From Chlamydiota bacterium (GTDB lineage Bacteria > Chlamydiota > Chlamydiia > Chlamydiales > VGMA01), in the NCBI GenBank assembly GCA_016866575.1, contig VGMA01000023.1, forward strand, positions 1 through 15,521: a DNA stretch of 15,521 nt, in the 5' to 3' direction. The notes beneath the pieces are model-generated. The model saw only the letters and a list, made by a program, of their open reading frames with translations, had not been told where the DNA came from and searched no databases. The position numbers and the translations under genes were made by a program. Numbering within the stretch: position 1 is the stretch's first letter; every line of letters begins with the position of its first letter. Below are positions 6,112-13,147 of this stretch, piece after piece.

Positions 6112-6180
6112 TGCAAAAAAAATTGTAAAAAAACCAAAATCTTTATGATGTATAACAAATTTTAAGACAAAAAAGGTTCT
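6112..6180 (+). repeat. Upstream segment shared by the two small membrane-protein gene copies, copy 2
   Basis: Counterpart of 2662-2729. It shares A-runs, a TTGTAA box (6123-6128), TATGAT (6144-6149) and the GGTTCT just before the ATG. The similarity is interrupted by small indels, so this is a diverged duplicate. The adjoining 6004-6111 holds RHS relic traces and otherwise nothing I recognise. Confidence 0.35.
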
Positions 6181-6386
6181 ATGGATTGGATCTTATCTTT
6201 AAACTGGAATTGGTTTTTTTTGAGACTATCGGCGTTATTAATTGTGTCTTCCTTCATAGGATATATCGCTACTCGCTCTTTACAAATTTTTGAAAATGCT
6301 TGGAAATCTAAATCTAAAAAAAGAGTTGGATCGCGTGTTCATTTGCTTTCTTTGTTATAGCTTTAGCGTCAGGCTGGTTTCGATAG
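6181..6386 (+). pseudogene. Small two-helix membrane protein, copy 2, with 1-nt deletion
   Basis: It starts identically to the 2730 gene (M-D-W-I-L-S-L-N-W-N-W-F-F-L-R-L) and follows it to the basic loop (K-S-K-S-K-K-R). There the A-run at about 6315-6322 is one base shorter than in copy 1. The unshifted frame ends at TAG 6358-6360 (59 residues), losing helix 2. Shifting frame restores W-I-A-C-S-F-A-F-F-V-I-A-L-A-S-G-W-F-R and a stop at 6384-6386, exactly matching copy 1. So the second helix is intact at DNA level but out of frame. A homopolymer slip, programmed frameshifting or a sequencing error would all give this picture. Confidence 0.6.
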
Positions 6387-7049
6387 CCACACATTGCGTT
6401 TTTTTTTCTTCTTTATCAGCTGAAAATACAACAACTGATGAAACTCTGTTAGAAAATTTTAGCCATGTTAATAAAGATACTCTACGGACTAGAGAAGCTT
6501 TAATAGAAGGGTATTACCTCCTAAACCACCTAGTTCAGTAAATTAACATTAAATACAAACATTCGTTAACCTTAATAGATACTGCACATCTTGTAAAATC
6601 TAATCATTCTCAATTTCAACTACCTATAAAAGCTCAGGATTCCCTACTCACTCTAATTAAATTTATAGAAATTATAGACGCGCAAACAAAAAAATCCTTT
6701 CAACTTATAAACGCTTCTATTACAGGTTACATTCCCGCTATCTTAAAATGGGCTAAAGAAAAAAACCATACCTAATAAATCAAAGATAACCATTATTGCC
6801 TTAGACCTTCCTCTTCCTAAAAAATTCAAAGAAGATCAGTCTCTAGATCTCGTTATTGGAACTGTAGAAATTTTAGCAGGGGCGCTTCTTTGTGTTATTC
6901 CTCACCCTATTACCTGGAATATCGGCAGCGGCATGATACTTGATGGAATTTCTCGTATTTTAAATGACACTTCCCCTATAAGAGAAAACATTTCTAACGA
7001 AATAAGTTTTGATTCATGTGTATTAGAAGAATTAGCTGAATTTTTTTAA
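6335..7049 (+). pseudogene. Nested exported-type gene, long copy, broken by one stop and one frameshift
   Basis: The frame starts at GTG 6335 (52 nt inside the copy-2 membrane gene; an ATG at 6290 is also in frame) with a hydrophobic leader ending S-S-L-S-A, then E-N-T-T-T-D-E-T-L-L-E-N-F. It meets TAA at 6539-6541, but the same frame stays open for 77 codons beyond (I-N-I-K-Y-K-H-S-L-T-L-I-D-T-A ... I-L-K-W-A-K-E-K-N) to TAA 6773. At that point, after an A-run (6759-6765), a frame +1 continues K-T-I-P-N-K-S-K-I-T-I-I-A-L-D-L-P, then L-V-I-G-T-V-E-I-L-A-G-A-L-L-C-V-I-P and G-S-G-M-I-L-D-G-I-S-R-I-L to TAA 7047-7049. One nonsense change and one indel repaired would give about 238 residues: a signal peptide, a helical middle and a Gly-rich hydrophobic C-terminal segment. 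I do not recognise the family. Confidence 0.5.
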
Positions 7050-7070
7050 TTCAAGCCATTAGGTGTTATT

Positions 7071-7139
7071 GTGAAGATTGAACAAGATCAACAAACTATT
7101 GAGATAGATTTATATAGACTTAGCGGCTACCGGACTTGA
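7071..7139 (+). other. Possible gene start cut off at the tRNA
   Basis: GTG 7071 sits five nt after AGGTG (7061-7065) and opens V-K-I-E-Q-D-Q-Q-T-I-E-I-D-L-Y-R before running into the antisense of the tRNA at 7121 and stopping at 7137-7139. It may be the N-terminal stub of a gene whose remainder was lost at the tRNA junction. Short, so it may also be chance. Confidence 0.2.
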
Positions 7140-7193
7140 ACCAGTGACCAACGGATTATGATCCCGCTGCTCTACCAACTGAGCTAAGCCGCC
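7121..7193 (-). tRNA. tRNA with anticodon CAU (elongator Met or Ile2)
   Basis: 73 nt fold as a cloverleaf: acceptor GGCGGCT with AGCCGCT (pair 1-72 is G-U), D arm GCTC/GAGC, anticodon loop ATCATAA with CAU at 34-36 and U33, T arm with TTCAAGT loop, discriminator A; CCA is not encoded. The anticodon stem GCGGG/TCCGT has G-U pairs at both ends. CAU can be elongator Met, or Ile2 if position 34 is modified by TilS; I cannot separate these by eye, and the T loop resembles Ile2 as well. It is the last gene of the minus-strand unit, and its 3' end borders the accessory block. Confidence 0.9.
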
Positions 7194-7209
7194 ATAGTGC
7201 TGTAGAAAA

Positions 7210-7282
7210 TAGCGGGAGGTGGATTCGAACCACCGGCCTTTGGGTTATGAGCCCAACGAGCTAACCACTGCTCCATCCCGCG
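7210..7282 (-). tRNA. Initiator tRNA-fMet (CAU)
   Basis: 73 nt cloverleaf: CGCGGGA at the 5' end pairs with TCCCGC from position 2 on, leaving position 1 unpaired (C1 against U72). The anticodon stem has three consecutive G-C pairs (TTGGG / CCCAA) around loop CTCATAA. Both are initiator hallmarks: formylase recognition needs an unpaired 1-72, and P-site entry needs the GGG/CCC run. The T loop is TTCGAAT, discriminator A, no encoded CCA. It starts 13 nt after the waaA stop and lies 16 nt before the second tRNA, so cotranscription and processing are likely. Confidence 0.92.
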
Positions 7283-7295
7283 ATAAAATTCGTGA

Positions 7296-8570
7296 TTATG
7301 TTAACATGGAGGTTGTTTTATGACAAGCAACTTTCTGAAAAATTTCTGTTTTTTTCTGAATTATTTTTAAGCTGCGTGTGGAGGCCCCTTTGACAGCTGT
7401 TTCAAACTGCTCTAAAAGGTGCTTTTCAATAGGTTGAACTAGAGCTCTTTTAACATCTTCATGTATCTGATTTATAGATGTTTGCACAGCAGCTTTATGA
7501 GCGAGAACATCATTTACCAGCTCTTTTTGATTGTGCATGAAAGGGCCGAAAAGAACGGTTTTATAAAAACGTATCGGCTCATAAATATTATGCCCACCTA
7601 CCTTGGAAATGAAGCTTCCGGCAACAATTACTACATCAGAAAGAGCATAACACTTATCTAGCTCTCCCATAACATCGATAAGAACGACTCTTTTTGTTGC
7701 TTTAGACAAACCGCAAGAAAGCTTAGTGAATTTATCGTAACTGATCCCTTGCTCTTTAAGCATTTTTTCAACTTTACCAAATCTTTCAGGATGGCGAGGT
7801 GCTAGAAAAAATGTAACTTCTTCTAAAGAAGCTAAAGCTTCTAGAAGCAGTTTTTCTTCATTTTCATGTGTAGAAGCCAAGGTGATAAAGCGCCGCTTTT
7901 CTTTTCTAGCTTGCAAAAGCAACTTCGGAGCTGAAAAAGCATCATACTTTAGATTTCCCGTTACTTCTATTTTTTGTTCATCTACTCCGCATGCAAGAAA
8001 TCTCTTTTTGTATTCCTCGCTTTGACAGCAAACGATATCTAAAGAATCTAAAATCCAATTGGCTAACTTAGGAAATCGGGAAAAGCGTTTGTAAGAGCGC
8101 TCTGATATTTTGCCATTGATAAGAGCTACTACCCCTTTCTGCTCTTTAACTAATTGCATGAGATGGGGCCATAAATCAGTCTCAACAAATACCAATAGAT
8201 CAGGACGGATCTTTTTGACATATTGTCTAATTAAGAAGGAAAAATCAAAGGGTAGATAAAAAATTGTATCTACATTCTCTTTAAGCACTTTCTTTGCTTG
8301 GTTATAGGCTGTTACGGTGCTTGTGGAAAAATAGATCTCAAGATCCTTAACTTCTCTTTTCAGTTCGATGATGAACGGTAAAGAAGCTTTCATCTCCCCT
8401 AATGAAACTGCATGGATCCAAACGACTTTTGCTTCTACAGGGTTTGGGATTGAGTGCAATTTGAATCCAAGTTTAGCAAGGAAATTGTCGCGGTATTTTT
8501 TTTTCCATACCGCGACAGGAGCGCTCAGTAAGAGCCAAATCAAGAAAGCTGTATTGTATAAAGCCGTCAT
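7296..8570 (-). CDS. waaA: 3-deoxy-D-manno-octulosonic acid (Kdo) transferase
   Basis: 424 residues, normal for the GT30 family. It transfers Kdo from CMP-Kdo to the lipid A precursor at the cytoplasmic face of the inner membrane; chlamydial versions (gseA/kdtA) are multifunctional and build the genus-specific Kdo trisaccharide epitope. An N-terminal anchor helix (about 7-22) precedes V-W-I-H-A-V-S-L-G-E-M (50-60), whose Glu59 matches the catalytic glutamate. Further family marks are S-T-S-T-V-T-A-Y-N-Q-A, F-V-E-T-D-L-W-P, V-T-G-N-L-K-Y-D and, in the nucleotide-binding C-terminal domain, A-G-S-F-I-S-K-V-G-G-H-N-I-Y-E-P followed by G-P-F-M-H-N. The ATG at 8570 overlaps the leuS stop as ATGA, so translation is probably coupled. 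How many Kdo residues this enzyme adds cannot be read from sequence. Confidence 0.95.
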   Translation of the reverse strand: MTALYNTAFLIWLLLSAPVAVWKKKYRDNFLAKLGFKLHSIPNPVEAKVVWIHAVSLGEMKASLPFIIELKREVKDLEIYFSTSTVTAYNQAKKVLKENVDTIFYLPFDFSFLIRQYVKKIRPDLLVFVETDLWPHLMQLVKEQKGVVALINGKISERSYKRFSRFPKLANWILDSLDIVCCQSEEYKKRFLACGVDEQKIEVTGNLKYDAFSAPKLLLQARKEKRRFITLASTHENEEKLLLEALASLEEVTFFLAPRHPERFGKVEKMLKEQGISYDKFTKLSCGLSKATKRVVLIDVMGELDKCYALSDVVIVAGSFISKVGGHNIYEPIRFYKTVLFGPFMHNQKELVNDVLAHKAAVQTSINQIHEDVKRALVQPIEKHLLEQFETAVKGASTRSLKIIQKKTEIFQKVACHKTTSMLT

Positions 8571-10957
8571 TTGATTACAAAGTTGAGGAGCTTGTCCTGA
8601 ACAAATATCTCTTTTACGATTTCTGATGTCAAATATTTGGCAACTTTAGGATCAGCTTTTGCTACTTGGATCACCTCTTCTTTAGTAACCCCTTTAGAAA
8701 ATTCAGCCTGTCCGCGAAGTTTCCCCATCACTTGAAATACAATAGTTACCTGATTTTCTTCTAGATACTTCTTTTCTACAGTCGGCAATGCAACTCTTGA
8801 GATCGATCCTTTTTCTCCAATCATCTGCCAGCATTCTTCACCTAAATGCGGAGCAAATGGATAGATCAGCTGAATGAGCATCTTCACTACGCTTCTTGGG
8901 TAGGAAGGTAGATCAGTAAAAGCGTTCAAGAATTCCATCATCTTCGCTATAGCTGTATTAAAGCTCATCGCTTCAATATCTGTTGTTACATCAAAAAGAA
9001 GTTTATGCCCTAGTTTTAAGGCTTTTTCACTTTCTTCATCTGACAACTTTTCTGATTGAACGATGTCATAAATTCTACTTAAGAATCTAAAACTTCCTAC
9101 AACGGCCTTTGTGTTCCAGAGCTTTTCCTTATCAAATGGCGACATGAAGAGCTCGTAAACGCGAAGCGCATCTGCTCCATACTCTGTGATCATCTCTTCC
9201 GGAGAAACGCCGTTGAGCTTTGATTTCGACATTTTCTCTAAAAGCTGTGTGACTTCTTCACCTGTTTTAGGATCAAGCCATTTGCCTTCTTTTTCTAAAA
9301 CTTCTTCGGGGCTTACATATCCGCCTGTTTTCTTTTTATATGAATACGCAGTGATAAGACCTTGGTTGCGAAGGCGCTTAAACGGCTCTTTTGTAGAAAC
9401 TAACCCGATATCAAAAAGCACTTTGTGCCAAAAACGTGCATATAAGAGGTGCAATACGGCATGCTCTACTCCACCTACATAAAGATCTACTGGCATCCAA
9501 TACTTTTCTAAATCGCTATCCCAAGCTTTTTCTTTGTTTTTTGGATCGCAAAATCTGAGGTAATACCAGCAAGAACCTGCCCATTGAGGCATGATATTGG
9601 TTTCTCTGATAGCTTTTTTACCTGTCTTTGGATCTACTACATGCAGCCACTCTGTTGCTTTTTTTAAGGGGCTTTCGCCATCTCGCGAAGGTTTATAATC
9701 TTCTAAAGCAGGAGGAACTAGAGGAAGCTCATCTAAATCTAGAATCCTTTTTGTGCCATCTTCAAAATGTAACACCGGTATGGGCTCTCCCCAGTAACGC
9801 TGACGCGAAAAGAGCCAATCGCGAAGTTTGTAGCTAACGAATTTTTCTCCATACCCTTCTTCTTCGAAGTTTGGTGTGATGAACTCTTCTAATTCAATGA
9901 TTTCCAATCCGTATTTTTTCGCAAAAGCTTGATCTCGCTCATCATGGCCTGGCACTCCCATAACAGCACCGGTTCCGTAGGACATAAGAACATAATCTGC
10001 AATCCAGATTGGGATCTTCTTGCCATTTGCAGGGTTGATCGCATATTTACCTGAAAACACACCACTTTTTTCTTTTGAAAGATCAGTTCTCGCCATGTCA
10101 TTTTTTTTCATCGATTCTTTGACGTAGTGCTGCACTTCTTCTTGAGCGATATTTTTTACAAAAGGGTGCTCAGGCGCTAAAACGATAAACGTTACTCCTA
10201 AAAGCGTATCGGGACGTGTGGTAAAGCAAATGATCTCTTCTTTACTCTGATCTTCTTGGAAACGCAATTTAGCGCCAACGCTCTTGCCAATCCAGTTTCT
10301 TTGAAGCGCTTTGATGTGCTCTGGCCAATCTAGATCTTCTAGATCTTCTAATAGCCTTTCTGCGTAGGCAGTGATTTTTAAAATCCATTGACGAAGAGGT
10401 CTTCTTTCTACAGGATAGCCCCCTTCCACGGAAAAGCCCCCTTCCACTTCTTCATTAGCAAGAACAGTACCTAAAGCCGGGCAGAAATTGACGTAAGCTT
10501 CTGCTTCATACGCAAGCCCTTGTTCGTAAAGTTTCGTGAAAATCCACTGGGTCCATTTGTAATAATCAGGATCGCTTGTAGCAAATTCTCGATCCCAGTC
10601 GTATCCAAAGCCTACTTCTTTAAGTTGTCTTCTGTAGGTGTCGATATTTTGTTTTGTCTGTATAGATGGATGATTTCCTGTTCTAACGGCGTATTGCTCT
10701 GCCGGCAATCCAAAACTGTCCCATCCCATAGGATGAAGAACATTGAATCCTTGCTGCCTTTTGTGTCTTGCGAATACATCTGTAGCAGAATATCCAACAA
10801 GGTGGCCTACGTGCAGTCCGGCTCCTGAAGGATAAGGGAACATATCCAGAATATAAAATTTAGGGCGCGAAGGGTCTACTTCTACTGCATCAGTCCGATG
10901 CTCTTGCCAATATTTTTGCCATTTTTTTTCAATAGATGCGGGATCGTACTTCTTCAT
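8567..10957 (-). CDS. leuS: Leucyl-tRNA synthetase
   Basis: Class I synthetase charging tRNA-Leu in the cytosol. The ATG at 10957 gives 796 residues; an in-frame TTG at 10963 would add two. It shows the HIGH-type motif G-L-H-V-G-H (about 47-52), H-P-M-G-W-D-S-F-G-L-P-A-E, the editing threonine motif T-T-R-P-D-T-L-L-G (about 246-254), V-P-G-H-D-E-R-D (335-342), R-D-W-L-F-S-R-Q-R-Y-W-G-E-P, and the KMSKS loop L-E-K-M-S-K-S-K-L-N-G (about 573-583), then the anticodon-binding helices and a C-terminal domain ending F-V-I-K. Between V-P-G-H-D and R-D-W-L-F-S-R only about 40 residues are present; this linker usually holds a G-V-x-x-N-S-G-x-F-x-G-L segment, absent here. The 5' end overlaps the transporter gene by 29 nt and the 3' end overlaps waaA by 4 nt. 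Confidence 0.97.
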   Translation of the reverse strand: MKKYDPASIEKKWQKYWQEHRTDAVEVDPSRPKFYILDMFPYPSGAGLHVGHLVGYSATDVFARHKRQQGFNVLHPMGWDSFGLPAEQYAVRTGNHPSIQTKQNIDTYRRQLKEVGFGYDWDREFATSDPDYYKWTQWIFTKLYEQGLAYEAEAYVNFCPALGTVLANEEVEGGFSVEGGYPVERRPLRQWILKITAYAERLLEDLEDLDWPEHIKALQRNWIGKSVGAKLRFQEDQSKEEIICFTTRPDTLLGVTFIVLAPEHPFVKNIAQEEVQHYVKESMKKNDMARTDLSKEKSGVFSGKYAINPANGKKIPIWIADYVLMSYGTGAVMGVPGHDERDQAFAKKYGLEIIELEEFITPNFEEEGYGEKFVSYKLRDWLFSRQRYWGEPIPVLHFEDGTKRILDLDELPLVPPALEDYKPSRDGESPLKKATEWLHVVDPKTGKKAIRETNIMPQWAGSCWYYLRFCDPKNKEKAWDSDLEKYWMPVDLYVGGVEHAVLHLLYARFWHKVLFDIGLVSTKEPFKRLRNQGLITAYSYKKKTGGYVSPEEVLEKEGKWLDPKTGEEVTQLLEKMSKSKLNGVSPEEMITEYGADALRVYELFMSPFDKEKLWNTKAVVGSFRFLSRIYDIVQSEKLSDEESEKALKLGHKLLFDVTTDIEAMSFNTAIAKMMEFLNAFTDLPSYPRSVVKMLIQLIYPFAPHLGEECWQMIGEKGSISRVALPTVEKKYLEENQVTIVFQVMGKLRGQAEFSKGVTKEEVIQVAKADPKVAKYLTSEIVKEIFVQDKLLNFVIK

Positions 10958-13070
10958 GTTCAAAACTCAACGTAAAAATTACCATAGACAATTCTTTTGT
11001 CGCGGCTAACTGCTCTTTGTAATATGTTTCATATTCTTCTTTTGATTCCCCAGAGTCTCGGGTCCTCATACCAAGAAATGTCAAGCCCTCTTTTGCCGCG
11101 TAAGGGATCATATCATTCCCAAGGAATACTTTCGATTGAATATCGATGTGTCCTTCTTCTAAAAGCCTTTTAAAATAGCTTTCTTTTTCACTTCTTGCAC
11201 TTTCACTGCTAGCCATCGCTTTAAGTGTAAAAGAACTCGATTTGAATAAAGAGCTTCTTTTAAGCATAAAAGCAAGTAAAAGCATCAAATTGCTGTTTTT
11301 TCGATTGTCTTCATCCCACCAGATATCAACCTCTAGTGGAATATAGACTCTTTCTTCAGGATGATCTCTAAAAATCAATATGTTTCTTTGCTCTTGAAAA
11401 GCAAATTCAATCAAATCACTGTAGATAGTGCTATTTTGCCCAAGCAAGATGGTATTTGGCACTAAAGGGCCGATTCCGTAATTTTCAATGACATGCCGCA
11501 TCCCTTCTTCTGATGTTTTTGCAGAAACCACCTCAACTAGTGCTTTGGTCCTATGACTTCTTAAGTTATTTCTAATCAATCGAGCCCAATCTTTTTCTTT
11601 TTGTTTGAGCACCTGCTCTGTAGAAAAAATGGAGGCTATTGTTAAAAAACCATGTTTTTTGGTGAGCTCACGAGCAAATAGATGCAAATTGCCAAATTTT
11701 GTAGGTGATCTTGTAAAAAGTAAAAAATTAGGGCGCCATGAGCGCTGACTCACTGACTGCTCCGCCAGTTTATAGATAATATTTCTCGATAAAAAGAATA
11801 AAAGCGCCTGCCTTAAATCATCTTTTTCTTTCCCCACATGAAAAATTTTCGTCAAACTCCAACCAACTAAAGAAAAAGTGATGATCGCAAATGTCATAAG
11901 AGGATCGATCATAAACATAGAGCTAAATGAGATCAAAGCTCCAGCTAAAGAGATTCCCCAAGGAATTCTAAATGAAGGTCTCCAGCTAGGATTGTCCATC
12001 ATTTCTTCAAACGCTGCCATTAAGTTGATGAGCCCATAAGCTGCCAAAAGGACCATACTAAGCGCCGGCCCTACGACATTTAAATTAAAAAAGTAGATAG
12101 CGCAAAGAGCTATAAAAATGGTGATAGCAGAAGCAATTTTAGGTTGTTTAGCGATAAATCCAAACATAAGACCGTCTAAAGCAATAGCTTGTAGCGTCCT
12201 TGGAGCTGATAGTAAACTTCCTATAGCACTAGCAGCAGCGAGTGTCCAAATAGACAAATGGATTACCCATTGTACTTTAGACAGTTTTGCGATCACAAAA
12301 AGATCGTTTTGTAACATCTCTACTGGAGCGCTAAAAAATAGAGCTCTAGCCACAAAAAGAAAAACTACCAATGCCGTTAAAACAGCCCCTACTGATCCGA
12401 TCAATATTGATCTAGAAGGTGTTTTTAAGTGCTCCGCCATAGACAAGCCACATTCTACACCCATAGCTACCGGAAAAAATACGGCAAATATCTTCCAAAA
12501 AGGTTCTTTTATAACAGCTTTCGCCATGATCTTTGCATCTAATGGAGGATAAGCCATGGCAAAGGATGCTAAAGAACAGACTAAAATCAAAAAAATCCAG
12601 ATTTGCATCTTCATGGCAAACCCAAAAGACAGGTATGCAATCAAGGCAAAAACAATCAATACCACAACGTTTATCAGCTGCATCGGTATTTGAGGGATTA
12701 AAGGGAAAATCGATTCTGCTACTGCAAGAACACAAAAGCAAACCGTAAAGGTTTGAGCTAGATACAAAGGAATGCCCACCATAGACCCAAAACCGCTACC
12801 TAACTCATTAGATATCATATCGTAAGCGCTTTCTTCATGAGATGAAAAATTTGAAGCAATCGAAGCTATAGAAAGAGCAGTAATCAGGGCTATAATTAGG
12901 GTAAGAGAAATGACTAAAGAACTCTCAAAAAAACTTGTTACACTGACGATCCAGCCCATCTTTAAAAACAAAACTACACCGAACATCGTTAACAAAGATG
13001 GAATGTAAACGCCGGTAAAAGTGGAAAATTTAGTTATTCTCTCGCCGCCGCGAGAAATTGAAAAAGCCAT
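10929..13070 (-). CDS. SLC12-like cation-chloride cotransporter / APC-superfamily permease
   Basis: About 713 residues from the ATG at 13070; an in-frame ATG at 13088 would add six. About 12 hydrophobic helices fill residues 25-415 (numbering from 13088), followed by about 300 soluble residues. The match to eukaryotic Na-K-Cl/K-Cl cotransporters is in order: G-V-Y-I-P-S-L-L-T-M-F-G-V-V-L-F-L (26-42), F-A-V-F-F-P-V-A-M-G-V (201-211) with K-T-P-S-R-S-I, S-A-P-R-T-L-Q-A-I-A-x-D (294-305), and S-W-R-P-S-F-R-I-P-W-G-I-S-L-x-G-A (368-384). The tail has W-R-P-N-F-L-L-F, I-L-I-F-R-D-H-P-E-E, V-D-I-W-W-D-E-D-N and L-L-L-A-F-M-L, as in the SLC12 C-terminal domain. It sits in the inner membrane; substrate ions or amino acids are not determinable here. 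It is the first gene of the leuS unit and overlaps leuS by 29 nt. Confidence 0.85.
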   Translation of the reverse strand: MAFSISRGGERITKFSTFTGVYIPSLLTMFGVVLFLKMGWIVSVTSFFESSLVISLTLIIALITALSIASIASNFSSHEESAYDMISNELGSGFGSMVGIPLYLAQTFTVCFCVLAVAESIFPLIPQIPMQLINVVVLIVFALIAYLSFGFAMKMQIWIFLILVCSLASFAMAYPPLDAKIMAKAVIKEPFWKIFAVFFPVAMGVECGLSMAEHLKTPSRSILIGSVGAVLTALVVFLFVARALFFSAPVEMLQNDLFVIAKLSKVQWVIHLSIWTLAAASAIGSLLSAPRTLQAIALDGLMFGFIAKQPKIASAITIFIALCAIYFFNLNVVGPALSMVLLAAYGLINLMAAFEEMMDNPSWRPSFRIPWGISLAGALISFSSMFMIDPLMTFAIITFSLVGWSLTKIFHVGKEKDDLRQALLFFLSRNIIYKLAEQSVSQRSWRPNFLLFTRSPTKFGNLHLFARELTKKHGFLTIASIFSTEQVLKQKEKDWARLIRNNLRSHRTKALVEVVSAKTSEEGMRHVIENYGIGPLVPNTILLGQNSTIYSDLIEFAFQEQRNILIFRDHPEERVYIPLEVDIWWDEDNRKNSNLMLLLAFMLKRSSLFKSSSFTLKAMASSESARSEKESYFKRLLEEGHIDIQSKVFLGNDMIPYAAKEGLTFLGMRTRDSGESKEEYETYYKEQLAATKELSMVIFTLSFEHEEVRSRIY

Positions 13071-13106
13071 AAAATCACTATAATACATGAGATTGGTTTA
13101 ACACAA
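13058..13106. promoter_or_regulatory. Overlapping divergent promoters
   Basis: On the plus strand TTGAAA (13058-13063) and a perfect TATAAT (13079-13084) lie 15 nt apart and point to the 13144 gene. On the minus strand TTGTGT (13106-13101) and TATAGT (13082-13077) lie 18 nt apart and point to the transporter. The two -10 boxes interlock. The minus start would fall about at 13070, the transporter's second ATG, predicting a leaderless or near-leaderless message and favouring that start codon. Confidence 0.4.
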
Positions 13107-13132
13107 TCTTGAGCGTAAATCGGAGACTGTGT

Positions 13133-13147
13133 ATGCTGTTGGCATGA
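13133..13147 (+). other. Four-codon leader ORF overlapping the next start
   Basis: GGAG at 13122-13125 is ideally placed (7 nt) for ATG 13133, which reads ATG CTG TTG GCA TGA. Its stop overlaps ATG 13144 of the downstream gene as ATGA. By contrast the in-frame GTG 13129 is only 3 nt from GGAG and ATG 13144 is 18 nt away. This could be a coupled leader minigene or chance. Confidence 0.3.

Noticed and set aside
9889..10101. Minus-strand 70-codon ORF and several plus-strand ORFs inside leuS and the transporter
   Set aside because: Out-of-frame shadows of two strongly supported genes.
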